17,338 bases of DNA from positions 1-17,338 of the forward strand of contig DLAP01000017.1 in NCBI GenBank assembly GCA_002493965.1, read 5' to 3'. The position numbers were made by a program, and so were the translations under genes. Below the pieces are notes generated by a model. That model did not search any database and was not told where the DNA came from. It saw nothing but the letters and a program-made list of their open reading frames with translations. The stretch is from Clostridiales bacterium UBA7044 (GTDB taxonomy: Bacteria > Bacillota > Clostridia > Oscillospirales > Oscillospiraceae). Below are positions 7,901 to 14,187 of the stretch, in pieces; within the stretch, counting starts at the first letter, position 1, and each line of letters begins with the position of its first letter.

Positions 7901-9205
7901 GTCCACCGTGCCGTTTTTCAGCTTAATGCACTTCATATCCTGCCCGCCGATGTCCAGCACGCAGTCCACGTCCTTGTCAAAGAAGGCGGCTGCGGTGCAG
8001 TGGGCGATGGTCTCCACCTCCCCGTCGTCCAGGCGGAAGGCGCATTTCAGCAGGGCTTCGCCGTAGCCTGTGGAACAGGAGCGGACGATCTTCGCCCCGG
8101 CAGGGAGCCGTTTATGCAGCTGCCCCATAGCCCGTTTGGCGGTCTCAACAGGATTTCCCTGGTTGTTCGCGTAAAAGGAAAACAGGAGCTGTCCTTCTTC
8201 CCCGATTAGCGCCAGCTTGGTGGTAGTGGATCCAGCGTCGATTCCCAGATAGCAATTCCCGGAATAGGTTTCCAGCTCCTGCTTTGCCACCACCGCTTTT
8301 CCATGCCGGGTGCGGAAGCTTTCGTAGTCCTCCTCGGTTTCAAACAGCGCTTCCAGCCGAGGCATTTCAAAGGATACCATCACCCCCGCTTTCAGCCGGG
8401 AGATCAACGTTTTCATCTCTACCTCCGGGGCCGCCTTCGACTCCATAGCCGCACCCATGGCGGCAAACAGGTGGGAGTTCTCCGGATCCACGGTAGTCTC
8501 CGGAGTCAGATGCAGAGTGCGGATGAAGGCTTTTTTCAATTCCGGCAGGAAGTGCAGCGGCCCGCCTAAAAAGGCCACACATCCCCGGATGGGTTTCCCG
8601 CAGGCAAGGCCTGAGATGGTCTGGTTCACCACCGCCTGGAAAATGGAGGCCGCCAGGTCGGGGGTCGCCGCCCCCTCATTGATGAGAGGCTGGATATCCG
8701 TCTTGGCAAACACGCCGCACCGGGCGGCAATGGGGTAGATTTCCTTGTAGTTTTCGGCAGCCTTGTTCAGTCCTGCGGCATCGGTTTGCAGCAGAGCCGC
8801 CATCTGGTCGATAAAGGCCCCTGTGCCGCCGGCGCAGACGCCGTTCATTCTCTGCTCCAGGCCGCCCCCAAAATAGATGATCTTGGCGTCTTCGCCGCCC
8901 AGCTCAATGGCCACGTCCGTCTGGGGATACTGCTTTTGCAGGGCCACAGCCACGGCCACCACCTCCTGGACGAAGGGAATCCCCATTGCCTTGCCCAGAT
9001 TGATGGCCCCGGAGCCAGTGATGCCCACCCGAAGGGGGGTATCTCCCACCACCGTCACGGCCTCCTCCAAAAGCTGGGCCAGAGCACGCTGGGTATCCGC
9101 CCGGTGGCGGCGGTACGCGCCGAAAATCAGGTTCTCTTCCTCGTCCAAAATGGCCAGCTTCACGGTAGTGGAACCAATATCGATTCCTGCGTAGTATTGC
9201 TTCAT
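4937..9205 (-). CDS. giant acyl-CoA dehydratase activase-related iron-sulfur protein (two ASKHA domains plus DUF2229-type region)
   Basis: A 1422-residue cytoplasmic protein of the activase (HgdC/BcrA/BadF) superfamily fused to DUF2229/COG3580-COG3581-type regions. ASKHA domain 1 spans about 5-255 (GIDIGSTTVKLAIL; ELGGEDAK at 101) and domain 2 about 318-575 (GIDAGSTTTKLALI; DIGGQDMK at 418). Each has the activase cysteine pair: Cys124 and Cys163, then Cys443 and Cys482, both 39 apart; Cys447 is extra. A four-Cys patch follows (Cys603, 606, 610, 629), then the DUF2229-type region from about 668, and later Cys-bearing motifs SFGCG (931), NNDACYPS (1055) and QTGGCCRASNY (1089). Known relatives use ATP hydrolysis to push one electron into a dehydratase or a double-cubane reductase. 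No partner gene is in the window, so the target is unknown. It lies 30 bp after the PF06541-type gene. Confidence 0.88.
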   Translation of the reverse strand: MKQYYAGIDIGSTTVKLAILDEEENLIFGAYRRHRADTQRALAQLLEEAVTVVGDTPLRVGITGSGAINLGKAMGIPFVQEVVAVAVALQKQYPQTDVAIELGGEDAKIIYFGGGLEQRMNGVCAGGTGAFIDQMAALLQTDAAGLNKAAENYKEIYPIAARCGVFAKTDIQPLINEGAATPDLAASIFQAVVNQTISGLACGKPIRGCVAFLGGPLHFLPELKKAFIRTLHLTPETTVDPENSHLFAAMGAAMESKAAPEVEMKTLISRLKAGVMVSFEMPRLEALFETEEDYESFRTRHGKAVVAKQELETYSGNCYLGIDAGSTTTKLALIGEEGQLLFSFYANNQGNPVETAKRAMGQLHKRLPAGAKIVRSCSTGYGEALLKCAFRLDDGEVETIAHCTAAAFFDKDVDCVLDIGGQDMKCIKLKNGTVDSIMLNEACSSGCGSFIENFASSLGYTAEEFAALACHGRHPVDLGTRCTVFMNSNVKQAQKEGAEVADISAGLAYSVIKNALFKVIKLSCANDLGRHIVVQGGTFYNQAVLRAFEKIAGVEATCPDISGLMGAFGAALVARANYTGQESTMLPMDDILSLTYSSSTRRCGGCANNCMLTVSTFSGGRSHITGNRCEKGLGSTEESKSAPNLLEYKRKRILHYPSLPEKDAPRGTIGIPRVLNLYENYPFWATFFRELGFRVILSPFSTRKIYELGMDSIPSESECYPAKLAHGHVQWLVNKGVKTIFHPCVFYEHQENPNAQNHYNCPMVVSYAENLKNNVEAVADGSVRYIRPFMAFTSEKTAADRLVRLCKETWDISENEVRNAAALAWEEQRSAKADIRRKGEQTLAEMESRGGKGIVLAGRPYHLDPEVNHGIAELIAAYGLTVFTEDSLPLDTCKGQKLRVLDQWVYHSRLYAAAEYISQRNDLELIQLNSFGCGLDAVTTDQVSEILEDSNKLYTLLKIDEVNNLGAVRIRIRSLMAAMKMREKKGILAQAQPMQYRRAEFTEEMRKAGYTILAPQMSPIHFDILEPVFRRHGYNVVVLSNDDRTAIDTGLKYVNNDACYPSITVVGQIMEAVLSGKYDTDKLAIFMSQTGGCCRASNYVGFIRRALDKADLSHIPVISLNANGMEKNEGFRITPGLLKDALRGLVYGDLFLRCLYRVRPYELEPGSANALHEKWRDICVDSLVNPKTTWKFGKVCGGIVEAFDTLPIDETLRKPRVGVVGEILVKYMPLANNHVVELLEREGAEAIVPDMMDFFNYSVYNGAYKHEFLGAKGTAEFTANAAVKLIRAVRRPAIKALSKSHRFEAPAPIEEIAEMTKPFLSLGNQYGEGWFLTGEMVELLRSGIPNIICIQPFACLPNHVVGKGVIKVLRKAYPQANISAVDYDPGASEVNQLNRIKLMLSVAQKNLAQTLSEDKEGEEVTT

Positions 9206-9235
9206 GGTATTCTCTCTTTTCTAAAGGCTCGGGAC

Positions 9236-9973
9236 TCATTGGGGATTTTTGATCCGCTTTTCAAAAGACTCAATCATGTTCTTCAAATGCTCATTCAGGG
9301 GCAGATCCGACTTGAAGGAGCGGAAGAAATATCGTTTGCTGGTGCGCTGGGCCTGCTGCTCCCGGATGTACAGCTTGATTTGCTCGTACTTCAGGACCAG
9401 TTCGTTGCTGTCCGCGAACTGCTTCATCTTATTCACAAGCTGGAGGGAATGACAGATATCCACCATGAATACGCCGAAAAACAGTCCGATGACGAAGGAG
9501 AAGGCCAGATTCTGGGACAGCCACCGCAGGGCGTTTAAGATATGGGGATGGATCAGGAAATAGTACATAGCCCCCAAAATCGCCCAGAACAGGGAAAACA
9601 GCGGGCAGATGAGCCCCTGCACGTTCCCCCAGCAGTTCCGGTAGTCCCACAGCCGGATGTGATAGTATTTCAGAAGGAACAGGCCTCCCACATACTCCAC
9701 CGCCGTCATGCACACCGCCATAGTAAGAAACAGGATTGTCTTTGTCCAGAAGGGGCTGCTGGCCACGATCAGCGGCTCCAGGGAGGCGATCAGATACAAA
9801 AAGCACAATCCGAAGCCATAGATGGGCAGATAGGGCCCCATGCAGAAGCCTGGATTAATCCACTTATGCTCCGGGTTTGCGCCGGAAAAAAACTTCCGGA
9901 AAACCACTTCCAGCCCCCAGCCCCCCAGGGAGCCGATGCAGAACAGGAACGCCAATGTTAAAAATGTGCTCAC
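9236..9973 (-). CDS. PF06541-type membrane protein (putative ABC transporter type IV family)
   Basis: A 245-residue integral membrane protein with about five hydrophobic segments (residues 4-25, 47-66, 78-101, 118-141, 155-178) and a charged, helical cytoplasmic tail from 180 to 245. The segments GGWGLEVVFRKF and WINPGFCMGPYLPIYGFG are typical of the PF06541/COG4905 family, whose ABC-transporter label is historical and whose role is not established. The start is GTG at 9971-9973, supported by AAGGAGAGAG (9978-9987) 4 to 8 bases away; no in-frame ATG is as well placed. It is the first gene of a two-gene unit with the giant activase, so the two may be needed together, but no direct link can be shown from sequence. 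Confidence 0.85.
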   Translation of the reverse strand: MSTFLTLAFLFCIGSLGGWGLEVVFRKFFSGANPEHKWINPGFCMGPYLPIYGFGLCFLYLIASLEPLIVASSPFWTKTILFLTMAVCMTAVEYVGGLFLLKYYHIRLWDYRNCWGNVQGLICPLFSLFWAILGAMYYFLIHPHILNALRWLSQNLAFSFVIGLFFGVFMVDICHSLQLVNKMKQFADSNELVLKYEQIKLYIREQQAQRTSKRYFFRSFKSDLPLNEHLKNMIESFEKRIKNPQ

Positions 9974-9989
9974 GAATCTCTCTCCTTAT

Positions 9990-10101
9990 CTATGTTTTAT
10001 CCGAGTTCCATATTTCTTTCTATCTTAAGATTTATTTAAGAATAATTTGGTAAAGAATTTGAAAAGAAATTATGAACATTTTCATCCTTCATCCTATTTT
10101 C
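9990..10101 (-). promoter_or_regulatory. AT-rich leader/promoter region of the PF06541-activase unit
   Basis: This patch is much richer in A and T than the flanking genes. A possible weak promoter on the minus strand is TTCAAA, 18 bp, TTAAAT, each four of six matches. An inverted repeat TCTTAA (10023-10028) with TTAAGA (10036-10041) lies near it and could be an operator. Neither element is strong. Confidence 0.35.
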
Positions 10102-10145
10102 AAAAACATCCCGGGCAGGTTCTTCTTCCGAAGCCTGCCCGGGAT
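10102..10145 (-). terminator. Rho-independent terminator of the kinase-galE unit
   Basis: Twelve-base perfect arms (10108-10119 and 10134-10145, minus-strand ATCCCGGGCAGG) enclose a 14-base region; on the minus strand GTTTTTG follows. It lies 14 bases after the galE stop. Confidence 0.88.
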
Positions 10146-10159
10146 ATTGATACTGTTGT

Positions 10160-11176
10160 TTACTCGCCGTAGCCCATGGGGTTCTGGGACTGCCAGCGCC
10201 AGGAATCCCGGCACATATCCTCCAGATTCTTTTCTGCCTTCCAGTGGAGCTTTTCCGCGCTCTTGGCCGGGTCGGCATAGCAGGTGGGAAGATCCCCGGG
10301 GCGGCGGTCCACGATCTGGTAAGGTACTGCCACACCGTTAGCCTTTTCAAAGGCTTTCACCATGTCCAGTACGCTGTAGCCCACGCCGGTGCCCAGGTTA
10401 AAGACCTCGCAGCCCAGGTTTTCCAGGGTGTAACGGATGGCAGACACATGCCCCTTCGCCAGGTCTACCACATGGATGTAGTCCCGGACGCCGGTGCCGT
10501 CGGGGGTATCGTAGTCATTGCCGAAGATGCTGAGCTTCTCCCGACGGCCAATGGCCACCTGCGTGATGTAGGGCATCAGATTGTTGGGAATCCCACGGGG
10601 GTCCTCCCCGATCCGGCCGCTCTCATGGGCGCCGATGGGGTTAAAGTACCGCAGCAGCACCACGCTCCATTCCTTGTCCGCGCAGGCCATGCCGGAGAGA
10701 ATCTGCTCGGTCATGTACTTGGTCCAGCCGTAGGGATTGGTGCAGTTTCCGGTGCGGCTGGTTTCCCGCAGAGGCATTTCGTTGTCGCCGGAGTAGACGG
10801 TGGCGGAGGAGGAGAAGATGATCTTTTTGCATCCTGCCTCTCCCATGACCTTGGTCAGCACCAAAGTGGAATTTAAGTTATTGTCGTAATACCGCCAGGG
10901 CTGGGTGACGGATTCTCCCACTGCTTTCAGCCCCGCGAAGTGGATCACGGCGGCAATGTCGTTTTCCGCGAAAATCTTTCGCAGCAGCGCCTCATCCCGG
11001 ACGTCCCCCTCATAGAACCTGACCTTTTTGCCGGTCAGTTCTTCCACCCGGTCCAGGCTCTTGGAATTGGAATTGCAGAGATTGTCCACCACCACTACAC
11101 CATAGCCGCTGTTCAGCAGCTCCAGGCAGGTGTGGGAGCCGATATATCCGGCGCCGCCAGTAACCAAAATGTTCAT
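10160..11176 (-). CDS. galE: UDP-glucose 4-epimerase
   Basis: A 338-residue cytoplasmic short-chain dehydrogenase/reductase that interconverts UDP-glucose and UDP-galactose, and in many relatives UDP-GlcNAc and UDP-GalNAc, with bound NAD. The NAD-binding GGAGYIG is at residues 7-13. The catalytic triad is visible: Ser124 in FSSSATVY, Tyr149 in NPYGWTK and Lys153, the same numbers as in E. coli GalE, and the length is normal. AGGAGG precedes the ATG. It starts 24 bp after the N-acetylhexosamine kinase-like gene and shares its promoter and terminator, which suggests UDP-sugar recycling in the Leloir or lacto-N-biose/galacto-N-biose routes. Which UDP-sugars it prefers cannot be read reliably here. 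Confidence 0.96.
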   Translation of the reverse strand: MNILVTGGAGYIGSHTCLELLNSGYGVVVVDNLCNSNSKSLDRVEELTGKKVRFYEGDVRDEALLRKIFAENDIAAVIHFAGLKAVGESVTQPWRYYDNNLNSTLVLTKVMGEAGCKKIIFSSSATVYSGDNEMPLRETSRTGNCTNPYGWTKYMTEQILSGMACADKEWSVVLLRYFNPIGAHESGRIGEDPRGIPNNLMPYITQVAIGRREKLSIFGNDYDTPDGTGVRDYIHVVDLAKGHVSAIRYTLENLGCEVFNLGTGVGYSVLDMVKAFEKANGVAVPYQIVDRRPGDLPTCYADPAKSAEKLHWKAEKNLEDMCRDSWRWQSQNPMGYGE

Positions 11177-11200
11177 ATGTTTTCCTCCTGTAGAAGTAAT

Positions 11201-12325
11201 TTACTTTGCGTACTTGCTGACAATTGCCGACATGGCGTCAAACTGCTGCTCCATATCCCTTACCAGCTTGAACTGGGTCCGGGTCCGGTCCAGATTCTGC
11301 TCCGGGTAGCGGATATGGAAATAGCGGTCGCCCTCCAGGTAGTCCGTCAGGAATCGGATGCCGCACTCCAGAGTCATGAGCCGGGCGCCCCAGGGGAGAT
11401 AGCGCAGCTCCTCCGCCGTCAGGCTCCCTCGGGCCCCTTCCAGGAAGCCCCGGGTGTACACCTCGTACAGGCCGATGTCGAAATTGACCTTGCCCAGGTC
11501 CTTCTCGTCCTCCTGACAGTGATTTGCGCCAAAGCGGATGGAGTCCCCAAAATCGTTGATACTAAGCCCCGGCATGGTCGTGTCCAGGTCGATGACGCAG
11601 ACCCCCTCATGGGTGTCCCGGTCAATGAGAACATTGTTCAGCTTGGCATCGTTATGAGTGACCCGAAGGGGGAGCTTTCCCTCCCGCAGCGCCTGGAGGG
11701 CCACGGAGCAGTCTTCTTTTCGCTCCAATACAAACCGGATCTCCGGCTGCACCTGCCTGGCACGGCCCAGTCTGTCCGCCTCCAAAGCATCCCGGAACTT
11801 CTCAAATCGGTCCTCGGTATCGTGGAATTTCACGATGGTCTCATGCAGGGTCTGCGCCGGATAGTCCTGGAGCAGATACTGAAACCGGCCGAAGGTCCGG
11901 GCGGAGGCTTCAAACAGCTCCGGCGTGGCAGACTGGAAGCAGTCCGTATTCTCCACGAAGGGCATCAGCCGCCAGACCTGGCCTCTGGAGTCGGTGTAAA
12001 AATTTTTTCCGTCCCGGGTTTTCACCAGGCTCAGGGTCTCCCGCAGGGGATCGCCGCCGGAAGATAGGATCTTTTCCCGGAGGAAGGTAGTAATGCCCAC
12101 AAAGTTTTCCATCAGCTTCTCCGGATGGGGAAACGCCGCGCTGCTGATCCCTTGGAGGATGAACCGGACGCAGTCCCCTTCCCCGGACTGGCACTGGACG
12201 CAGTATGTATCGTTAATATGTCCCTGCCCGTAACGGGCCACCTCTGTCAGGGTAGCCGGAAAGGGGAAAGCCGCCAGCACCTCGTGGGCAATGGGAGCGT
12301 TTTCTGGCGCAGTTACAGTATACAT
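11201..12325 (-). CDS. N-acetylhexosamine 1-kinase-like phosphotransferase (APH fold)
   Basis: A 374-residue kinase of the aminoglycoside phosphotransferase/choline kinase fold. Catalytic motifs are THNDAKLNNVLID (residues 223-235, catalytic Asp226 and metal-binding Asn231) and VIDLDTTMPG (244-253, metal-binding Asp246 or 248); the N-lobe has RYGQGHIND at 31-39. This subgroup, commonly annotated as aminoglycoside phosphotransferase, includes NahK, which phosphorylates the anomeric carbon of GlcNAc and GalNAc. The neighbouring galE supports that role, because NahK and GalE work together in the lacto-N-biose/galacto-N-biose pathway. No phosphorylase or uridylyltransferase is in view. The ATG at 12325 is chosen over two upstream starts because the promoter (12390-12418) and GAAGG site leave no room for them. 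The fold is sure; the substrate is inferred. Confidence 0.8.
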   Translation of the reverse strand: MYTVTAPENAPIAHEVLAAFPFPATLTEVARYGQGHINDTYCVQCQSGEGDCVRFILQGISSAAFPHPEKLMENFVGITTFLREKILSSGGDPLRETLSLVKTRDGKNFYTDSRGQVWRLMPFVENTDCFQSATPELFEASARTFGRFQYLLQDYPAQTLHETIVKFHDTEDRFEKFRDALEADRLGRARQVQPEIRFVLERKEDCSVALQALREGKLPLRVTHNDAKLNNVLIDRDTHEGVCVIDLDTTMPGLSINDFGDSIRFGANHCQEDEKDLGKVNFDIGLYEVYTRGFLEGARGSLTAEELRYLPWGARLMTLECGIRFLTDYLEGDRYFHIRYPEQNLDRTRTQFKLVRDMEQQFDAMSAIVSKYAK

Positions 12326-12332
12326 GGCAGCA

Positions 12333-12337
12333 CCTTC
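12333..12337 (-). promoter_or_regulatory. ribosome binding site fixing the kinase start
   Basis: GAAGG on the minus strand lies 7 bases before the ATG at 12323-12325. Earlier in-frame ATGs at 12371-12373 and 12422-12424 either sit within about ten bases of the predicted transcript start without such a site, or lie upstream of the promoter itself. Confidence 0.65.
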
Positions 12338-12389
12338 TGTTTCTGGGTTTGGGAAGAGAAACGCTTTTTTCATAGATTTGCTTGTTTCC

Positions 12390-12418
12390 AGTATAACACA
12401 AAAGCCCTTTCGATGCAA
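12390..12418 (-). promoter_or_regulatory. sigma-A type promoter of the kinase-galE unit
   Basis: On the minus strand: TTGCAT (12413-12418), 17 bp, TATACT (12390-12395), identical in hexamers and spacing to the MATE promoter. Transcription would begin near 12383, about 58 bases before the chosen ATG. Confidence 0.85.
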
Positions 12419-12430
12419 TATCATGGGAAC

Positions 12431-12467
12431 AAAAAAGCGTACCGCCGGGGACTGCCCGGCGGTACGC
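12431..12467 (-). terminator. Rho-independent terminator of the M23 gene
   Basis: Perfect 13-base arms (12437-12449 and 12455-12467) around GACTG; on the minus strand six Ts follow (12431-12436). It lies between the M23 gene stop and the next promoter. Confidence 0.93.
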
Positions 12468-12515
12468 CTTCAAAGAGGAAAGAGATGAAAGACGTTTCTG
12501 GTGATGACCCGATGG

Positions 12516-13202
12516 TCAGCCCAGGGCCAGAAATTCCAGCGGGTCCATGGGTTCGTCCTGGGCGGTGACGCTGAAATGCACATGGGTGCCCAAGGTGGTC
12601 TCCACGATGGCCGTATCTCCGGCGTAGCCGATGGTCTGCCCCATCGTCACGGTATCTCCTGCCTTCACCGGCACATCGGCGGACAGGCTGGAATACTTGG
12701 TGGTGTAGCCGTCCGTGTGACGGATCACCACGGTGCAGCCCATGGCGTCGTCCTCATAGACGGTGTATACCTTGCCGTCCGCAGCAGCGCATACCGCAGT
12801 CCCCGGCTCGGCGGCATAGTCTACGCCATTGTGAACACGCCAATCCCGGGTGGTCTGATTATAGCTCAGGGCCTCCATGGAGAAGCCCGTGATGGCTTCA
12901 CCGGACACGGGAGCCGCCGTTTTCAGGGGCTGTTTTTCCGTAGGCGCAGTAGTGGCAGCCGCAGGCGCCTGGGTGGGGGCGGGCTTGGTCTTCTGGGGCT
13001 GGGTCGCCAAAACCGGCACATCCTCCGCCGCCATGGTCCCCGCCACCAGCTCCTCCTGGGTCTCCTGAATGGAAACCTTTTCCTGAGCCTTGTCGTTGCG
13101 GTAGTATACATAGCTTGTGATCCCAATGGCAGCCGCGCACAGGATCAGGGCTATGTAGTAGCCCTTTCCGGCGGCGCTGCCGTTTCGTTTGTTGTCGCTC
13201 AT
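12516..13202 (-). CDS. M23-family (LytM) envelope protein, SpoIIQ-like
   Basis: A 228-residue protein anchored by one N-terminal membrane helix (about 15-33), followed by an Ala/Pro/Thr-rich spacer (60-100) and an M23 domain (about 110-225). The zinc ligands of an active LytM peptidase are present: His124 and Asp128 in WRVHNGVDYA, His207 and His209 in THVHFSV. The phrase TTRDWRVHNGVDYA resembles SpoIIQ, the forespore membrane protein that docks with SpoIIIAH during engulfment. Bacillus SpoIIQ has lost catalytic residues, while clostridial versions keep them, as here. No other sporulation gene is adjacent, so a plain cell-wall endopeptidase remains possible. GGAGGTG lies 8 bases before the ATG. 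A terminator follows. Confidence 0.85.
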   Translation of the reverse strand: MSDNKRNGSAAGKGYYIALILCAAAIGITSYVYYRNDKAQEKVSIQETQEELVAGTMAAEDVPVLATQPQKTKPAPTQAPAAATTAPTEKQPLKTAAPVSGEAITGFSMEALSYNQTTRDWRVHNGVDYAAEPGTAVCAAADGKVYTVYEDDAMGCTVVIRHTDGYTTKYSSLSADVPVKAGDTVTMGQTIGYAGDTAIVETTLGTHVHFSVTAQDEPMDPLEFLALG

Positions 13203-13224
13203 TTGTTAAGCACCTCCGAAGCTG

Positions 13225-13252
13225 AGTATAGACCGGATTTTCAGAGGTTAAA
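13225..13252 (-). promoter_or_regulatory. weak candidate promoter of the M23 gene
   Basis: On the minus strand TTTAAC (13247-13252), 16 bp, TATACT (13225-13230). The predicted start, near 13218, falls right at the ribosome site (13211-13217), so the leader would be very short. A sporulation sigma-F element could not be matched convincingly. Confidence 0.35.
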
Positions 13253-13288
13253 CAAATCACGAAAAATTTTTGATCTTTTCCTGTCTGA

Positions 13289-13420
13289 TCAGGAAGCGCA
13301 GCCCTTATCTGCTTCCTTTTTTACGACCCGCAAATCTTCCCTCCCGGGACTTTCCTCCGGAATGGACAAGCCGGATACCAGCAGCACCGCAAGGAACATG
13401 GCAATGGTAATGAGTTTCAT
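13289..13420 (-). CDS. small membrane or secreted peptide in the sigma operon (43 residues)
   Basis: An ATG at 13418-13420 opens a 43-residue frame ending at TGA 13289-13291. It starts MKLITIAMFLAVLLVSGLSI, a lysine followed by a hydrophobic helix of about 17 residues, then PEESPGREDLRVVKKEADKG and a final CAS. Its ribosome site AAAGGAGG is near perfect, 8 bases before the ATG, and overlaps the TAA of the anti-sigma gene, only 14 bases upstream, so translation is probably coupled. It could be a small secreted or membrane-bound partner that tunes the anti-sigma factor, or a signal-peptide-bearing peptide. I recognise no family. The ribosome site and operon position make coding likely. Confidence 0.7.
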   Translation of the reverse strand: MKLITIAMFLAVLLVSGLSIPEESPGREDLRVVKKEADKGCAS

Positions 13421-13434
13421 AGCGTTATCCTCCT

Positions 13435-14187
13435 TTATGGTAAAGCGAAAAGCGGCGTCACATCCTCGGCGCTTCCGATGACGCCCTTCTCCACAGGAAT
13501 GAGTATATGCGATTCCCCGGCCGGAGATTCCGGAGTGTTTTCCTTCAGTTCAATTTCCCAGTGGCCGTTTTGTTCCCGGATGTCCGTCACCGACGTGTCT
13601 TCCGGGCAGATCAGGCGGAGCATCAGCAGATCATGGCAGATAAACCATTCTTCGTCAAACCCTTCTGTACCTTCCTTCAGAGCCTCCCCATTTTGACTGC
13701 CTCGGCCTGCCAGGTAGTCTTCCAGCATTTCCCGGTTCCTGATCAGCGCCACCTCCGGTTCGCCGGAAACGCTGAGGCTGGAATCACCCTCCAGGGGCGT
13801 TTTCACCCAGGTGATGTCCAAAATTCCGGGCGGGAAGGTGCCTGTGTCCATAGCGGCGCTCTGTTCTTCGATGCCTGCCGCCTCCATGCTGTCGCTTGCC
13901 GCACCCCGGGCTGCCTCCTTGCTGCTCACCGACACGTTCGCTTCCGCAGGAGCGTCTTCCGCCATAGCAGCCGGAGCGGCCATCAAACTTTCATTAAATT
14001 GGGACTTTCCTGGCCTCCAGCTTTGGATCAAAAGACCGCAGCCCGCAAGCAGCACCAGGCAGGCCGCCATGGCCGTCCACCGGTGCCATGGGATGATTTT
14101 TGTCTTCCGAAACCGCCGCTTGTCCGCCTCCGCCACCAGATCGGCAGGCAGCAGAGTCAGGGCATCGTGGATGCTTTCTACCGTCAT
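13435..14187 (-). CDS. membrane-anchored anti-sigma factor
   Basis: A 250-residue single-pass membrane protein: residues 1-37 are cytoplasmic (ESIHDALTLLPADLVAEADK, then basic), 38-55 form the membrane helix, and the rest is outside, with an acidic Ala-rich stretch at 60-115 and an unrecognised C-terminal domain. It overlaps the ECF sigma gene by ATGA, the arrangement expected for an anti-sigma factor that holds the sigma at the membrane until an outside signal arrives. The short N-terminus is smaller than a zinc-binding anti-sigma domain and has no HxxxCxxC motif, so it belongs to another class. LLAGC at 46-50 looks like a lipobox but sits inside an internal helix after 37 residues and is probably not one. 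Confidence 0.75.
   Translation of the reverse strand: MTVESIHDALTLLPADLVAEADKRRFRKTKIIPWHRWTAMAACLVLLAGCGLLIQSWRPGKSQFNESLMAAPAAMAEDAPAEANVSVSSKEAARGAASDSMEAAGIEEQSAAMDTGTFPPGILDITWVKTPLEGDSSLSVSGEPEVALIRNREMLEDYLAGRGSQNGEALKEGTEGFDEEWFICHDLLMLRLICPEDTSVTDIREQNGHWEIELKENTPESPAGESHILIPVEKGVIGSAEDVTPLFALP

Noticed and set aside
11201..12325. Aminoglycoside resistance kinase
   Set aside because: The fold is shared, but the neighbouring galE, the absence of mobile-element signs and the subgroup motifs point to a sugar kinase.
13209..13260. ECF promoter like that of the sigma gene before the M23 gene (GGTCTATACT resembles CGTCTATATAAG)
   Set aside because: At the required distance of 16 to 17 bases upstream there is ATTTGT or similar and no TGCAAC-like element.
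13261..13300. Terminator after the small peptide gene (TTCCTG with CAGGAA and AAAAATTTTT nearby)
   Set aside because: The stem is only 6 bp around the stop codon and the following A/T stretch does not give a clean U-run; left uncalled.
13475..14187. Anti-sigma protein as a lipoprotein because of LLAGC at residues 46-50
   Set aside because: The motif sits in an internal membrane helix after 37 mostly charged residues, not behind a short signal peptide.
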